64,000 nt of DNA, taken from Carallia brachiata. Taxonomy: Eukaryota > Streptophyta > Magnoliopsida > Malpighiales > Rhizophoraceae. How positions within the stretch are numbered: position 1 is the stretch's first letter; each line of letters starts with the position of its first letter. Positions 23,490 to 34,181 of this stretch are shown piece by piece. The stretch covers positions 1,976,110 to 2,040,109 of the forward strand of contig JADCRB010000038.1 in the NCBI GenBank assembly GCA_021464245.1, written 5' to 3'. A program made the translations under genes and the position numbers. A model generated the notes under the pieces. The model did not search any database. It was not told where the DNA came from and saw nothing but the letters and a program-made list of their open reading frames with translations.

Positions 23490-24220
23490 GCCAAAGACCA
23501 CTCTTGGAGGTGTGAGGGCAATTGCCCCCACTAGAAAAGAAAAAATAATTATAATAGAGTATAAATTTATCTTATTATCCCTACTTAAATTTATATTTTG
23601 TCTTATTAGATTTTGTATTTTATGTTTTGTCCCACTCTATTGTCTTTTTTGGGGGGGGGGGGCACAAACCTTATTATTTTTCTAACTAATTTTAAAAATT
23701 TTCAAGTCTAGAAAGTAACTTATAACCAAACGATCCCCTCTTTAAAGTTTATACAAACCCCTTGAATTTTAAAGTTCCAATGGAAAAAAAAAAAAAAAAA
23801 ACTCATAAAAGCCAAAATTTTTTGGTAGCTTTCCCAAATTCAATCCAAATCCATGACTTTTCTTGTTACTGCGCTGGTTGTTTAAAATTGTTTGTTGTGC
23901 TTCTTATTTTAGTTGTAATTTTTCAGACTGAAAGTTTGCTTAATAAGGTTACCCTGAATTATTTTGAGATCAATTATTGATGTTTAAGTTTTACTTTTGT
24001 CTTCTGATATTAGTTATATGCCTTCATCGTTAGAATTATTATTTGTTATAGCTAATTACATAACATTTATTGGAGACTTTCACAACTATTTAACGAATAC
24101 ATATGTAAAAATAATTTTAATAACTTTTTATATAATTTATTAGTATATTTTTAATTATTATCTTATAAATTATTGTTTGCCCCTACTGACTCTAAATCCT
24201 ATCTTCGCCACTGATTATAA
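23490..24220. repeat. probable decayed DNA-transposon remnant
   Basis: The left side carries GAGGGCAATTGCCCCC. The right side, reverse-complemented, begins CAGTGGCGAAGATAGGATTT and contains GTAGGGGCAAAC. CAGTGGCGRA-type ends with a GGGGCAA block recur in plant DNA-transposon debris. No clear target duplication was found. An uninterrupted G run lies near 23650-23662. Confidence 0.3.
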
Positions 24221-24924
24221 GCTTCATTATGGATATTCATCTTGTGTGGGAAGACATGTAGGTGAGCTTGACAATCTATTCTTGTGGTGAATGAACATTT
24301 TCTTGTGTGCTAGTTCTTGCAAGGAGTTGTTCTTCATTTGGTAACAGATTTACTTCAACTCTCTGTAGTCATGGAAATCCAGTTATCTTATGGTTTGTTC
24401 ATATTTAAATTTGAATAAATATAAATGTCATAAATATTTCTTCATCAAATTTCATGAAAACTCTTAAATTTTATGATAACACTATATCCACTTAGGATTT
24501 AGTTTTAAAAAATAAAAATAAAATTAAAAACAAAAACTCATTGCCACATCATCAAAAAAAATCAATTTGTGAAAAAAAAAAAAAAAAGTGTTCATGTTAT
24601 ATATCATTACTCTTTAAATTTTATGATACTTATTAACTGCATATGTGAAATCTTTCGCAGCCAAGTTGATTCCTCTTACATGGAATTAATTTTGGAATAT
24701 AGTGTGAGTAAAAGGTAAGAAGAATCTGTGCAAGGAAACACGTTGGGGCAATCTCGATGTTCTAAGAAAATTCAAAAGCTACTTCAAGCCTCTTGTGCAA
24801 ATCCTCCAGCCTGCAAGGTTCAATTTAGAGAGGATTTGGTAAATCAAACCTGTACACCTCTGTGCTGTCGACGATTCAAAATGAGTTGGAAATGGACTGG
24901 TCTAATTCTTTTGCACTGAAAATT

Positions 24925-25798
24925 TGTGTATACCGGAGCAAATCCGTTCACTGGATGATTCATTGTTCAACGTTTCAAAGTGGCTCCAAATATTACCATG
25001 TCAAAACGGATACTTAATTTGAAGACTATCAACCAACGGCTACCTTGATCCCACTACAACGGCTACCTTGATTTCCGACAACGGCTAGCACTCATCCTTC
25101 ACTGTAAATATATGTGTGAGTCTTCTTGTACAGCAGGCAAAATATACCACAATTCTCTACTTCCTTGTTATATCTTTTAGCTTAGAAAGAAAAGTAAAAG
25201 CAAGAGATTTGTTTAAGCATGAAAGAGATGAGAGCTTGTGTAGTTCTAAGAAAAAGCAACTAGGAGCATTCTAAGTTTAGAACGGGTGATTGTGTGATAC
25301 AGTTGTAAAAAATGGTAGACCTTTGTGTTTGTAGCACAAGATGACCACCGAGTTGTCGTTTATATCCTCACGGTTGGGGAGTTATTGACTAGTGAAGTTG
25401 AAATTTTTAAGAACAAAAGTCCTGAGAAGAAGACGTAGAAATAAAAATTGTTATAAATTATCATGTAATAGTATTCTTTCTTATCCTTTTATATTTGTTT
25501 ATTGATGGCACACGCCTCCAATTCTCTATTGTTTCATATTTATGTTTACTTCTCAAGAACGCCATACTCGATTATCTATCTTGTGATTATTCGGCTTGCT
25601 TGATATTGAATTTGGATTTATTTCTTTACATCCCTTTTGTTCATTTCACGGCTACATATTTGATCATCCCCCTTAAATTGATCAATCACCCTTTTGGCAC
25701 ACACTGTATGGGTGGTGTTTGTTTATTTGTCTACGCTTTGATTGTGGAGCTACAGATTCATAGCCTTTGCACATCACGATCATAATTTATATGTTGCA
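24925..25798 (+). repeat. possible decayed Copia-type LTR
   Basis: The block begins TGTGTATACCGG and contains CAACGGCTACCTTGAT twice (about 25032 and 25057) plus a third CAACGGCTAG. A short TATA-like stretch, a GA-rich leader and a segment reading CCTGAGAAGAAGACGTAG follow. This succession resembles the promoter, R and U5 region of plant Copia LTRs. No partner LTR, PBS or target duplication is visible, so it would be a solo or truncated LTR. The boundaries are estimates. Confidence 0.35.
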
Positions 25799-25799
25799 A

Positions 25800-26673
25800 T
25801 CAATTTTATTTGTCCAAGCTACACGAAAGTTAGGCAATTGACCTTGATAACTCAATTCACCATCTTTTGGGTATCTCTGGGTTGACACGTATAATTTAGA
25901 TTTAAACTCTACCAAAATCTTACGTGTCGGAAACCGTAGTGTAATTCATATCAAAGACTTTATGAATGATCACAGGGTTGTAAAATTCTATAATTAATTC
26001 GGATCAAGATTTTAATTGTACAATTTTAATATTAATCGTACTTTTTATATGTTAGATATTAATCTTTTGTTTTATGCACATAAAAGTGTTATGAAAGATA
26101 TCAAATATGACAATCTTCATATTTTTAATATTGATCATATTATATCATAAAAGATTATAAAAATAGATTAATTTTCACAAATTTTTTCAAATTAGTACTC
26201 GTTGAAAAAAGGCAGAAGTTACTTTGTATACAAGTTTAGAAAAGTTCCTGAGTACTCAGGAATTCAATCAATCGATTAGAGATTGAATAGATAATTGGCT
26301 TTTACTTATACATATCCACATATCCATTTTTTACTTATATATATATTTCCTTTTTATTTTTATATAAAATTATATAAAATAAAGTAATTTTGATATTTTC
26401 TATATTTCTTATTTTTCTATTTTTATATATTTTTATATAAATTTTCTATTTATATGTAAAGTAGAAATAACATATATAGCAAATAAATAAAATAGATCAA
26501 ATTGAAGAAGGATATTAAAAAAATAAAAATAGGGATATGTAATAGATAGTGATCTATCTTGATTCCATAGTTTTCGATTTTTTTAACTTAATGAAGTGCA
26601 ACAAAAGAAAGCATAGGTCTTAGTAGCATTTTCTTGACACTTGCGAGAGTGTCGTTGCATATTTTATTTATAC
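25800..26673. other. AT-rich intergenic sequence
   Basis: No gene or repeat with definable ends. Very AT-rich from about 26330 to 26520. Confidence 0.4.
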
Positions 26674-26676
26674 TTA

Positions 26677-27509
26677 GGGGCCGTTTGGTTTATCGTCCTG
26701 AATTGAAATCAGAATTGAAATTGGAATGGAGCGAAATCGAAATCAGAATGACTAAAATTTCAACATATTTGGTTTATTCCAGAATCGGAATCAAATTCTT
26801 TTTTGTTATTGATTGGTTAGGTTTGGAATTACAATGGAAATAAAAATTAATTTTTTGAACTATTTTTTAGATAATTCAATAATAAGAATTTAAATATAAC
26901 AATTTTTAATTATAAATTAAAAAAGATCACAAATTAATATCTTAAGAGACATTGCTTGCTCATATGATTTTCTTTCTTGTGTGGATGGTCATACTCGAAG
27001 TCCTACGATCTCTTGCATTCATTGAAATGAATATATTATACCGTGGCATTTTTACTTATAAGAATATATATAATGTGAGGAATAAAGAACACTTACCACC
27101 AGACATTGAAACGATATTGCTCTTCCCCCTTTGACAGTATGATTGGTTCTACAAGGAACTGCTCTTATTTATAGGATTTTTGTGAATTTTTGTTGAGGAT
27201 TTCTCTCGATTAGTTGAGAATTTCATATGATTTACATTGCAAATTCCTATCGTCCCATTGCAGAGATTTTGATGGGTTTTTATTTGTTGGAGAGATTTTT
27301 TTTCTGTTAACGTATTATTAGGCTGATAGTTATAGTCAATAAAAATCATTAACAATAAATATAAGTGAATCAGGATTCCCCTTATTATGGGAATCACATT
27401 TTTTTTTTTAAAGAATGAGAATCGGTTTTTTATAAATTAAATGTAAAGAATGAAAAAAGGTTAGTTAATTCTCATTTCCATCCAATTTTTCCCTTAAACA
27501 AACGCCTCC
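26677..27509 (-). mobile_element. Tourist/PIF-Harbinger-like MITE, copy 2 (833 bp)
   Basis: The left end is ggggccgtttggttta and the reverse-complemented right end ggaggcgtttgttt. TTA flanks both sides (26674-26676 and 27510-27512). The left arm (GAATTGAAATCAGAATTG...GAAATCGAAATCAGAAT) matches the reverse-complemented right arm of the element at 13701-14324. The right arm matches that element's left arm. Hence the same family, inverted. No transposase is encoded. Confidence 0.75.
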
Positions 27510-27698
27510 TTAATGTATTTGGATTCTACTAGAAATTATATAAGAACTTCTTATAATTAATAATTAATTGTATTTTTTGTATTGTTTCATCAATGGTATT
27601 GGACAGAATTCTTTTTTTTTGACTCCGCGCTAGCAGTTTATTATTAGTGAACAATAATTATTAATGAACAATACTGGAAAAATTCTCATCACAATATT

Positions 27699-27770
27699 CA
27701 GCTCGTGCCGTAAGGTGCTGGGTTAAGTCCCGCAACGACGACCCTCATATTTAGTTGCCCTTTAGGTTTG
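27699..27770 (+). rRNA. plastid-type 16S rRNA fragment (organelle-to-nucleus transfer)
   Basis: The run from TCAGCTCGTGCCGTAAGG through GGTTAAGTCCCGCAACGA to TTTAGTTGCC is the conserved 16S rRNA segment around positions 1060-1130 in bacterial numbering. TTTAGTTGCC is typical of plastid 16S. The universal GAGCGCAACCC is damaged to GACGACCC, and the match stops soon after, so it is a dead scrap. GC-rich sequence continuing to about 27870 may be other organellar DNA joined to it; I could not assign it. Confidence 0.7.
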
Positions 27771-27869
27771 CGGAGCATTAGATTCTCACAAATGTTTGCG
27801 TTATTCAAGCCGACATTCTCGCTTCCGCTTCGTCCACCCTGTACGCGGAGGTGCTTCCCTATTTTTGAA

Positions 27870-29950
27870 TGCACTGGAATGGATAAAAATTAAAAGGGAG
27901 TGATAACAAATTGAAGATAATTCGCAAGAGTGAAAGAAACAATTTCTTCTCTATTTTTCCAAATATCGGATTTAATGATTCGTCTAAAAGCATATGCAAC
28001 TCCCGAATATGGCCGGTTTGCGACCAAGGGGCCCGAAAGCTCTTTTTTTCTTTTTTTCTTTTTTTTTTTTTTGGAGGGCAGGGCGGCGTGAGTCAAAATA
28101 TAGTTAACAATCCTGTCAACTTGTCTTGCCTGCATGTTTAATCAAAAGTGAAAAATCAAACAGCACGGACTGTTTAGACCAAAGAAACCAGGAATCCGCT
28201 CATAGCCCAATTCGGTTGGATCCTAAAACCGACAGTATTGAAGATCAGTTAAAAATGGGTAAAACAATCACCATCATGCCATTTGGTTGAGTTAGGAACT
28301 TGCTCTCAATAATAGTTGAAAATAGTAGTCTTCAACTAAAATGACTGGATTCAAACTTCAGTTTTTTTTTTTTCTCTTCTATTATATGATGACCTCTGTA
28401 GGGACCCAAAAAATAAAAAATAAAACATAAAAAAATAAAAAAAATAAAAAACTAGGCTGATACACGGCCCCGAATATATCTATGAATACTACCAATCCCA
28501 TGGATTTAATATGCCAAGTGGCATAATTCATTTATTTTAACTCATTCTATTAATTCAACGATTCTCTTGGTGCAACAATTAAAGTCACGATTTATTTTGT
28601 TGCCTGTGGAATTGTGAAGAGGTTAAGTTATTTATATTCTAGGAAAGAATATCAAGTATGTGAATATATATTAAAAAAAAAACCCAATTTTTTTTTTAGA
28701 TCCTCTTTTTACTTTGTATTCCACAACTGCTCTAGGCATTCATTCCATGGGATGTGCTCGACAACTGCTTCAACTTGGCTTAATATGTCTAGAACAATCT
28801 CCATGTCTTTTCGAAAGGTTTTGGCATTGTGCAATTTCTAGAGCTGTTAAGTCCAGTAAATTCTTTTCCTCAAAAAAAAAAGTCCAGTTAATTCTTGGGG
28901 TGTGCGACCACTCTTTGGTTGACTAACAATCTCACAATCTGCGTGATGCAAAAGTGCCCCATCAGGTAAATGTTCAGAATTTTAAATAATAGACATTGCA
29001 AGTTGGAGCCAAAAAAAAAAAAAAGCTGGATAAGAATTGGCAGTTAATTGACCAATGACATTTATGGGTTACTTCTGAATTTTGGTGAAGAACCAATATA
29101 ATGAAGGTATTGTCCAATTTTCATCTTGCAGAAAAATGTCCAATTATATTAATTGCTATCCTTACGATTACTCTTTTAGTGTTGCTACTCACCAGCGGAT
29201 CCACATTGACCACCATCAAAATTATAGTCTATATTAATTATATGTATATTTTATACTAATTTTAACATATTATCTCCCTAAAACTTATATTTTACCCTCT
29301 TTAATTGTCCTTATTGAAAAAAGTAATGCAAAGAAATTTAAATATATGATATTATCTCTATTAAAATATATATCTTAATTCCACGAAATTTTATATTTTA
29401 CATTTTACTCTCACTCTCTTATTTTTTTAAAATAATATTATTTTACTTTGAAAGTTAATATTTATTAATAAAATAATATTAGTTTACTATTTATATTACT
29501 GTTTATAATGAAAAAGTTGAAAAAAAAGTAATTTTTAATCTCTATTTACCCCCCCCCCCCCACTTCAAATCTGGGATCGTTTACTGTTGCCACTCACTTA
29601 CAGGTTTCTCTTTATCTTCTCTCTCTTTCTCTTTCTCTCAATCGTTCAATTGTTCACAATTAAATAATTGTAATTGCTCCATTTCTGCGATCGGTATGTA
29701 CAAAGTTTTGTAGTTATGATGACATATTGTTTCATGCATATTCAATAACATTCGAAAGGTAGAATGCAAGTTTACAAATTGGGAACACGAAACTTTGTCA
29801 AAGTGTTCGTGCAGCTAATGAATCATTGCCAAGAATCATTTCTTCGTTATAGGACCCTCAAATTTTAGTCAATACATAATCATGAAGCGTGCCTTCTTGA
29901 CTGTGGTCTTCTCAGTAATATGATTTTTGTTGTGATTTTTATTTTAGGAT
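27870..29950. other. AT-rich intergenic sequence
   Basis: No gene is recognised. It contains homopolymer tracts (T/A near 28040-28075, C near 29549-29561). Open stretches near 27890-28140 and 28614-28926 are low-complexity and opposed on both strands. Confidence 0.4.
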
Positions 29951-30040
29951 GTGTCTTTTTTTTTGGATTCAAGAGTATATTAGAGCAAAGAAGGAACAAA
30001 AAGAACAAAGTGGGGAAGGAAATCAACAACAACAAAACAG

Positions 30041-33000
30041 TTAGCCTCCCCTAAGAACCCCGACACCAAAAATGTCAGCGTTCAAGAGCACATTGATATC
30101 AGGTGGGGGTTCTTCCCAAATGTGGAGATCGACATCACTGGTGGCGCCAACATTAGCCAAATGGTTGGCGCAAAAATTTCCCTCCCGGAGAGTGTGTTGG
30201 AGGCGACAATTCCATGGAAGTTGAAGGAGACGTCGGCACTCAAAAATTAGAGCTCTGTAAAGGTCAGATTGCCAGTCCTTCATCCAAATTTTTTGCAAGG
30301 CGAGAAGTGAGTCTGTTTCGACGATCACGTTGCCCCAGCCTCTGTCCCGAGCACACTTCAAGGCCAACACAATGCCCAAAATTTCAGCATTGATTGCCAG
30401 GGAGATTCCGCAAGATCCAGAGAAGCCAAACAGCCAGCGACCGCATGAGTCCCTGGCCACACCCCCAAAGCCAGCAGGACCAGGAGAGCCCTTGGCACAA
30501 CCATCAACGTTAATCTTTATGTATGGAGGGGTGGGAGGTTGCCAACAGATTAAAACGGCATCCCTTCGGGTTTCCGGCCTGACGAGATTAGTCAACCGAT
30601 TGGAAAACCAATAATCATAAAACTCAATAGCTTTCGCCCGGGCGATGGAAGCAAGCTCAGCGACAGACCTGATTTGACCCGCAAAAATCATTTTATTCCG
30701 ACTATCCCACAAATACCATAATGCAGAAACAAAGAGAATTCTATAGGGACAGCCCCACTCCAGATTTAGCTCCTCCTTACAGCCTTTTCGAAGCCAGCTC
30801 CTGAAGCCATAGAAAGGAAACTGATCAATGCCAAGGGTCCTATGTAGGTGGGACCAAACCTGCTTAGCAAAGTTGCAATGATACATGACATGGGCAATAT
30901 CCTCCCATTGCCCCCCACATCGGTCACAAGCCCCGCTGTCTGCAAGATGGCGGATGGAACGTTGGGAATTAGTTAGAAGCTTACCATGCCAAACCAGCCA
31001 TATGAAAGTTTGCATGTGCCTTGGGACTGGAATCTTCCATATCCACAACCACTCCTCTGCAGGCTGTTCATCTCCCGTGCTAACTAGCTTGAAAGCACTT
31101 GCCACTGAGAATCTTCCAGAATTGCCAGCCCAAACAAATCTATCTTGGAAACCCGAGTCTGGGCAGGGTCGGTGGCTTCTGACAGTGAGTTCCACGTCCC
31201 TGGTGATTTTCCCTTGAAGTAGGGCCCAGTTCCAGGATCCATCAGAGTTGAGATAACGACAAACGGGCCAACTAATTTCCTGTGGTCCAGGATGCACACC
31301 CTCAACTTCTACAAGGGGGCGGTCCAGAGCCCAAATGTCCAGCCAGAACTTGACAGTACAGCCGTCTCCAAGACTCCATTTCAGCCCTTCTGCGAGCAAG
31401 TCACGCCCATAGACTAAAGCTGACCACACAGCAGATTGGGAAGAAGATCTTTGTGCTTCCAAAAAGCTAGTACAGGGGAAGTATTTTGCCTTTAGGACCT
31501 GAACCCATGGTTTGTCCGCTCCGTTCAAGATTTCCCACCCTAGTTTTGCAAGGAGGGCAAGATTCATGTCCCGGGATTGCCGAAGGCCAAGTCCACCCGC
31601 CCATCGCGGTTTACAAACTTGGTCCCAAGCGACAAGGCTTATTTTAGACTGAGCATCGGTGTTCCCCCAGAGGAAGCGTCTATTGAGCTTGTCGATCTCA
31701 TCACACACGGCTGTAGGCAAATAGGTCGTCTGCATAATGTAATAACTTACAGTTTGGGACACACTCTGGATCAGTGTAGCCCGACCAGCCAAAGATAGAG
31801 AGGTTGCTTTCCAACCATTGAGTTTCGACTGGATTCTGGAGATGAGGTCCCTAAATATCTCTGGCTTCCTTCTGTCGTGAAAGAGTGGAATACCAAGGTA
31901 CTTGCCAAGGTTATTGACCGCCGAAAACCCCAGTATGTGTGATACAGAGTTCATGGTTGTACGGGGAACGCAAGGAGAAAAGAAGAGTTTTGATTTCTCA
32001 CAGCTCACCCTCTGCCCCGATATGTAGCAAAACGAATTGAGGACTCGATCAATAGCTTTAGCCGTGGAGGCTTGTGCACTGCCAAACAAAAGCAAATCAT
32101 CAGCGAAAAAGAGATGTGATAGTGGGGGCCCGTGACGAGAGACTTTAATGGGTTTCCAGCTTTTGGATTCCACAGCATGGTAAATTAGATGGGAGAGGCG
32201 TTCAATACAGAGCATGAACAGATAAGGGGACATAGGATCCCCTTGGCGCAATCCACATTGAGGTTTGAAACTACTAGTTCTGCCACCATTCCATAGAATT
32301 GACATCTCAACAGTTGTCACGCAATTCATAATCAGTTTGATAAGTGTCGAGGGGAGAGATAGGGACTCAAGTGTGTGTCTCAAGAAGGACCAGTCAACTC
32401 GGTCATATGCTTTTTCCAGATCAATCTTCAAAGCCATAAAGCCAGTCTTGCCACGCTTCTTCCTCCGGATATAATTGATCACCTCTTGTGCAACTATGAT
32501 ATTGTCATGTGGGGAGCGGCCAGCCATGAAGCTCGCTTGAAGAGGGCTGATGAGGATGTCCATGGCAGGCCTAAGCCTCTCCACAATAACTTTTGTAATG
32601 AGCTTATACACCACATTGCAGAGGGAGATAGGCCGAAACTGTTGAATTTTTTCAGGTTTAGCCATCTTAGGTATGAGCACAATCAGGGTTTCGTTTGCTC
32701 CTTCAGGAATCCTACCAGACAAAAAAGCTTCTCTCACCATTGCATATATAGAATCCCCCACAATGTGCCAGTATTTCTGAAAGAAAATCGCTTGGAATCC
32801 GTCTGGACCTGGGGCTTTAAATGCACCCATGGATTTTAGGGCCCCAAAGACTTCATCTTTGAGTGGAGTTGCGCCAAGCTTGATAGTGAGCCTACTTGGG
32901 AGCTTCGGCCATGAGTTGCTGACGGGTGTAGGGATGGTTGCAATTTCAGTCCGGGAGAAAAGCTTCACATAGTAGTCTTTTACATGGTTTTCAAGGGCCT

Positions 33001-33418
33001 GCTCCTGGTCAATCCATTGCCCAGTATCATCTTTGAGCATATTTATGTGGTTGCTCCTTCTCCGGTGTATTGTAGATGAGTGGAAAAATTTTGTATTGCG
33101 GTCTCCAAGGAGTAGCTTATCTCGTCGAGATTTCTGGAACCAAAACAGTTCTTCTTGGTCTAATATTTCATTATACTGGCAAATCAAGTCCGCTTCAATC
33201 TGTCTGCTGTGTGGAGAGTCAAACTGCATGATGTTTCGTTGAGTCGACTGTAGCCTGGAGAGGATTCTTCGTTTTCTCTGGAATAAGTTTCCAAAGACAG
33301 TTTTGTTCCAAGCCAGTGCGGCCACCTTTACCTTATTGAGTGAAGATGTCACAGGGGTGGACGGGGAAGACCAGTTTGTCTCCACAAGGGACTCGAATCC
33401 ACTGTGCAACATCCACAT
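30041..33418 (-). CDS. LINE ORF2, reverse transcriptase to RNase H (1125 codons, open)
   Basis: This copies LINE RNA into DNA at the nicked target site. Along the open frame: LKDEVFGALKSMGAFKAPGPDGFQ, the RT palm motif QGDPMSPYLFMLCIERL, catalytic FFADDLLLF, GWKATSLSLAGRATLIQSV, and a zf-RVT block WLWIWKIPVPRHMQTFIWL with CDRCG and HVMYHC. A C-terminal RNase H follows (INVDGCAKG, AEILGIVLAL, VETDSLLAL). The last RNase H acidic position, usually AD in RxxNxxADxLA, reads CANHLAN, so that aspartate is replaced by asparagine. The true start lies upstream: the endonuclease domain precedes it in another frame, and a one-base shift lies near 33420-33440. Confidence 0.9.
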   Translation of the reverse strand: MWMLHSGFESLVETNWSSPSTPVTSSLNKVKVAALAWNKTVFGNLFQRKRRILSRLQSTQRNIMQFDSPHSRQIEADLICQYNEILDQEELFWFQKSRRDKLLLGDRNTKFFHSSTIHRRRSNHINMLKDDTGQWIDQEQALENHVKDYYVKLFSRTEIATIPTPVSNSWPKLPSRLTIKLGATPLKDEVFGALKSMGAFKAPGPDGFQAIFFQKYWHIVGDSIYAMVREAFLSGRIPEGANETLIVLIPKMAKPEKIQQFRPISLCNVVYKLITKVIVERLRPAMDILISPLQASFMAGRSPHDNIIVAQEVINYIRRKKRGKTGFMALKIDLEKAYDRVDWSFLRHTLESLSLPSTLIKLIMNCVTTVEMSILWNGGRTSSFKPQCGLRQGDPMSPYLFMLCIERLSHLIYHAVESKSWKPIKVSRHGPPLSHLFFADDLLLFGSAQASTAKAIDRVLNSFCYISGQRVSCEKSKLFFSPCVPRTTMNSVSHILGFSAVNNLGKYLGIPLFHDRRKPEIFRDLISRIQSKLNGWKATSLSLAGRATLIQSVSQTVSYYIMQTTYLPTAVCDEIDKLNRRFLWGNTDAQSKISLVAWDQVCKPRWAGGLGLRQSRDMNLALLAKLGWEILNGADKPWVQVLKAKYFPCTSFLEAQRSSSQSAVWSALVYGRDLLAEGLKWSLGDGCTVKFWLDIWALDRPLVEVEGVHPGPQEISWPVCRYLNSDGSWNWALLQGKITRDVELTVRSHRPCPDSGFQDRFVWAGNSGRFSVASAFKLVSTGDEQPAEEWLWIWKIPVPRHMQTFIWLVWHGKLLTNSQRSIRHLADSGACDRCGGQWEDIAHVMYHCNFAKQVWSHLHRTLGIDQFPFYGFRSWLRKGCKEELNLEWGCPYRILFVSALWYLWDSRNKMIFAGQIRSVAELASIARAKAIEFYDYWFSNRLTNLVRPETRRDAVLICWQPPTPPYIKINVDGCAKGSPGPAGFGGVARDSCGRWLFGFSGSCGISLAINAEILGIVLALKCARDRGWGNVIVETDSLLALQKIWMKDWQSDLYRALIFECRRLLQLPWNCRLQHTLREGNFCANHLANVGATSDVDLHIWEEPPPDINVLLNADIFGVGVLRGG

Positions 33419-34181
33419 GGCTTCAAGGCGAAACGGTCGACCTTGTTTGGAGCCTTTGGGATGTCAAAGAGCTGCAGAAGGATAGGACAGTGGTCTGAGT
33501 TGATGCGGGGCAGATGACGGAGGCGAGCTCTAGGGAATTTAAGGTGCCATGCCTCAGAAACCAACGCTCGGTCGATTCGCTCACGGATGATTCGTGCACC
33601 GGAAGAGCTATTCCACCAGGTAAATTTGGGGCCACAGAATCCCAGATCAATAAGATTGCAGGCCTCAACGTGATCTCGAAAAATACGACATCTCCTTGTT
33701 GTCTTCAAAGAACCCCCACTTTTTTCAGATAAATCCAAAATATCATTGAAGTCGCCTATGAGGGCCCAAGGTAGAGGCATGTCTTCGGAAAGGCTCTGCA
33801 AGTTGTCCCACATGTGGTCCCTCAACAGATCATTCGGATGTGCATAAATGCAAAGGAAAGGATCCATGACGGTTGGTGGTGTTCGAGGACCACCGCATGA
33901 ATTGCTTGTGGGGATTTGTATAAGACTTCAATTTCAATTCTATCAGGATCCCAAAGGAGCCAGACACCGCCAGAGAAGCCGGAAGGGTCAGCACGACAGG
34001 TGCCTTTAAAGTTGAGTTCTGCCATCACCATCTCTGCTCTCTCTTGTTTAATTCTTGGTTCTAGGATAGCAACAATGCAAGGCTTATAGAGGGAGAAAAA
34101 GTCCTTGAGGGTTCGGGTAATCCTCTTTTTACCCGCCCCGCGTACATTCCAAACCAGTATACTCATTGTGAGGTGGGACAC
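33349..34181 (-). pseudogene. LINE ORF2 endonuclease domain, split by a frameshift
   Basis: The true ORF2 start is the ATG near 34166, giving MSILVWNVRGAGKK, the usual start of plant L1 ORF2, followed by ILEPRIKQERAEMV and FSGGVWLLWDP. The frame breaks near 33835-33850; the second frame continues IYAHPNDLLRDHMW, WALIGDFNDIL, FTWWNSSSGARIIRERIDRAL and INSDHCPILL. These hold the catalytic GDFN and SDH motifs of AP-type endonucleases, which nick the target. A second shift near 33430 leads into the RT frame. Fusing three frames would be needed for activity. Confidence 0.85.

Noticed and set aside
24400..24620. Possible inverted-repeat MITE around ATTTTATGATA motifs
   Set aside because: The matching blocks are short and in very AT-rich sequence; not distinguishable from chance by eye.
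27890..28141. Open frames on both strands with poly-Lys/poly-Phe
   Set aside because: They are produced by an A/T homopolymer and have no family resemblance.
30330..33867. Several plus-strand open frames over 60 codons
   Set aside because: All overlap the LINE ORF2 on the opposite strand and carry no motif of their own.
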